DNA of 64,000 nt, from the NCBI GenBank assembly GCA_011009095.1, contig VTPC01007391.1:37854-101853 (forward strand), in the 5' to 3' direction. Below, in pieces: positions 62,001 through 64,000 of this stretch. The position numbers and the translations under genes were made by a program. Within the stretch, counting starts at the first letter, position 1. The number at the start of each line of letters is the position of its first letter. Below the pieces are notes generated by a model, which saw only the letters and a program-made list of their open reading frames with translations, had not been told where the DNA came from and did no database searches. The DNA is from Ignelater luminosus (Eukaryota > Arthropoda > Insecta > Coleoptera > Elateridae).

Positions 62001-64000
62001 CACTATACAATCCAATCCAATGTGCTTTAAACCATTCATTTTTGGTCTTGGTAGAGCTACTACAATAATGGGATGTTCATATGGAAATTGTTTCCAATCT
62101 CAGCATTTTCCATAGGAAGATAAAGGAAATATTCTCTTGACTTTTCGTGCCTTGATGTTAGTTTGCTACGAAGAAAAAGAAGTTCTTCTTCAATCTATAC
62201 GTACATAAGTGTAATCAAAATGATTTGCTTTTCTTATAGACCTAGATTCCCAGTTGTATTCCTCTTAAGGTAATCATACAGGTAACTTTTGAGTGTCGTA
62301 CTTATAGACCGACCAAGCAAGCTATAGATGGTAAGGAGCGACAAATTCAATAGAACGAAACAACTAATAAATGCTGCAAAAATAGGTATAACAATACTCA
62401 AAAATAAGAGCGACAAAATTTACGTTTTGCCCAGAGAGACAAAAGAGCTAGATTGGCCCCTGGTCTTGTCTGGAAATCTGATACCAAAAGTGAATCATTT
62501 ATTTATTTATTTAAGCTCGGGCACGGAACATACTGAAAACTAATTACTTACAACAAATAAACAAAATAGATAAAATATTAAATCATACTGGTGGTTTACT
62601 AAGTTACCGCCACGAAACGTGTATCAAAAACAAGCAAGGATATTAGCAATTCAAATTAACTTTTGGTGCGCTTTAAAGTTAGTTAATTTTGACTAGGAGA
62701 AGACGCTTTTTATCTGTCATTGCTTGTGTGAATTCCATTCCAAATACTAAAAAAGTGAATGTACGGCTTAGCCTTTTCGAAATGTTTATTTATTTAAGTG
62801 CAACTTCCTGCATCTGAATCAATTTTAAATGCTGGAAATGTATCAAAAAAATATTTAGTTACGCTGCACATTAGACAGGTTAAGTTAGAAGCTGTTGTTG
62901 TACTCATGACATCTTTTAAAATAATATGCACTTAAATTGCACCAAAATTACAAAGAATTAATGATAAACTTTCACTTTATAGAAATACGCAGAAACAACA
63001 CGAATAAACCCAAAGACCTCAATTCAGTCCAGCATTTTAGGCACCAGAGGTATAATGCTGAGCTTGAAGTGTGCATATTTTGAAATATGTATAGCAGTAT
63101 ATTTTTGGACATGGAACTGACTGGCGTTTTTAGTTGCAGATCTTAGAGAAATGCTGGATAGCAGAAATGAGATTTTTTTGAAGAAGATAATGTTATAAGT
63201 GCTAACTGTCAAAATTTGTTGAACACATTCTGTAATTATTTCCAAAAGAAATATATAAAATAAAATAAACTGGAAGATTCTTAACTATAAACTTTCTTCT
63301 TTTAAGTTCTTTTCTAGCACAACGTAGGTCATTTGCCAAATCAAAGTGCCGTGTGCTGCATCATGTAAGTATTTCTGCCGTAGACGTGATAACTGGGTGT
63401 TGGGTGGTATATAATAAACTCACCGCCCAAGGAACTTGTTAAGCCATAATTGTGTGAATATTTGCTTCTACGTTTTTCTGCATTTCCTTCCACAACGAAT
63501 AGTCCACTTGCTAACCAACTATTAGCTGTTTTAGGTTGCAGGACGTTTTCTGTTAAGCAGAATAAAATATAAGCAAAGTTCTGGTTGCAAAATAAAATAA
63601 TTCGCTCTATGCTCCCTTTATATACATTTGGGGATCAAAGTAGTCGACATGAAGAGAAGAGGAGATATCAATAGGAATTCGCCACAGAAAGAGGAAAATT
63701 GGCACAGCACAGAAAAAGAAAAGGCTGCGAGAGAAGGAGAGTGCCACATAAGATTTACTGGGTTGTACAAATTGCTAGATTTTGAATTGATTAGAGTATC
63801 TCCTCATCCGGCAACCGGATGAATTACAGATTTATCTGAAAAGTGTATAAATTACAAAATGAAAAAAGTTTTTGCACCACTTTACGCATTGCTTACGTTT
63901 TTTGAGTAGAAGCTGTGCCGTCCCGATGGAAGTTTTTTAAGATACTTTATGAAATATTTTTCACATAAAAGAAGTTATGAATTGCTTTATTGGTTTTCCG

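Larger units (their letters stand above)
53554..64000. other. Region upstream of the odorant-binding-protein gene, no host gene recognised
   Basis: Should contain the gene's promoter close to 53554. Beyond it lie two LINE copies (54820, 55690), the transposase remnant at 60330 and the GC-rich island at 61440. Frames at 57194-57415, 58078-58369 and 63628-63822 have no recognisable domain. Confidence 0.5.

Noticed and set aside
1-64000. CRISPR arrays, operons, bacterial promoters or rRNA
   Set aside because: Spliced eukaryotic genes throughout; no regularly spaced short repeats or rRNA-like sequence seen.

Overview
The window looks like nuclear DNA of an insect. It is strongly AT-rich. Its genes have short introns (about 50-80 bp) in compact genes and introns of several kb elsewhere, and it carries many decayed insect-type transposons. 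The gene set (an atypical odorant-binding protein, a Rumi O-glucosyltransferase, a single ST6Gal-type sialyltransferase) fits a holometabolous insect. A beetle is my guess, but nothing here proves the order.

Five host genes are supported. (1) A sialyltransferase on the minus strand: its N-terminal/stem exon is at 16893-17604 and an L-motif exon at 8840-9214. The C-terminal exons were not found and probably lie left of the window. (2-4) A compact cluster at 32.0-36.3 kb: a TMEM43/LUMA-like nuclear-envelope protein (+, six exons), a THAP-domain zinc-finger protein (-, two exons) converging on it, and a Rumi/POGLUT1-like enzyme (+, five exons) that diverges from the THAP gene across a 223-bp shared promoter region. 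(5) A secreted atypical odorant-binding protein on the minus strand. Its signal-peptide exon (53425-53553) is separated by a 6.9-kb intron from four clustered exons (45309-46493). All exon joins listed preserve reading frame.

Most of the rest is introns and intergenic DNA colonised by mobile elements. The best preserved is a full-length mariner (23719-25011) with perfect 28-bp inverted repeats, flanking TA and an open 349-codon transposase with an intact D,D34D triad. The most unusual is a 2.6-kb inverted-repeat-bounded unit (12298-14880) inside the sialyltransferase intron. It carries a decayed multi-exon gene with a FEN/PIN-nuclease-like acidic motif and a C-terminal cysteine cluster, and no transposase that I can recognise. 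There are also several non-autonomous terminal-inverted-repeat elements, a fold-back hAT-like element, remnants of two other DDE transposases, LINE fragments, and an isolated 18-nt tRNA-Lys primer-binding site typical of LTR retroelements.

The cluster genes do not form a pathway: nuclear envelope, transcription factor and ER glycosylation are unrelated roles, and only the shared promoter and convergent 3' ends suggest regulatory coupling. Coordinates of splice sites come from reading the sequence and reading-frame continuity; no transcript data were available.
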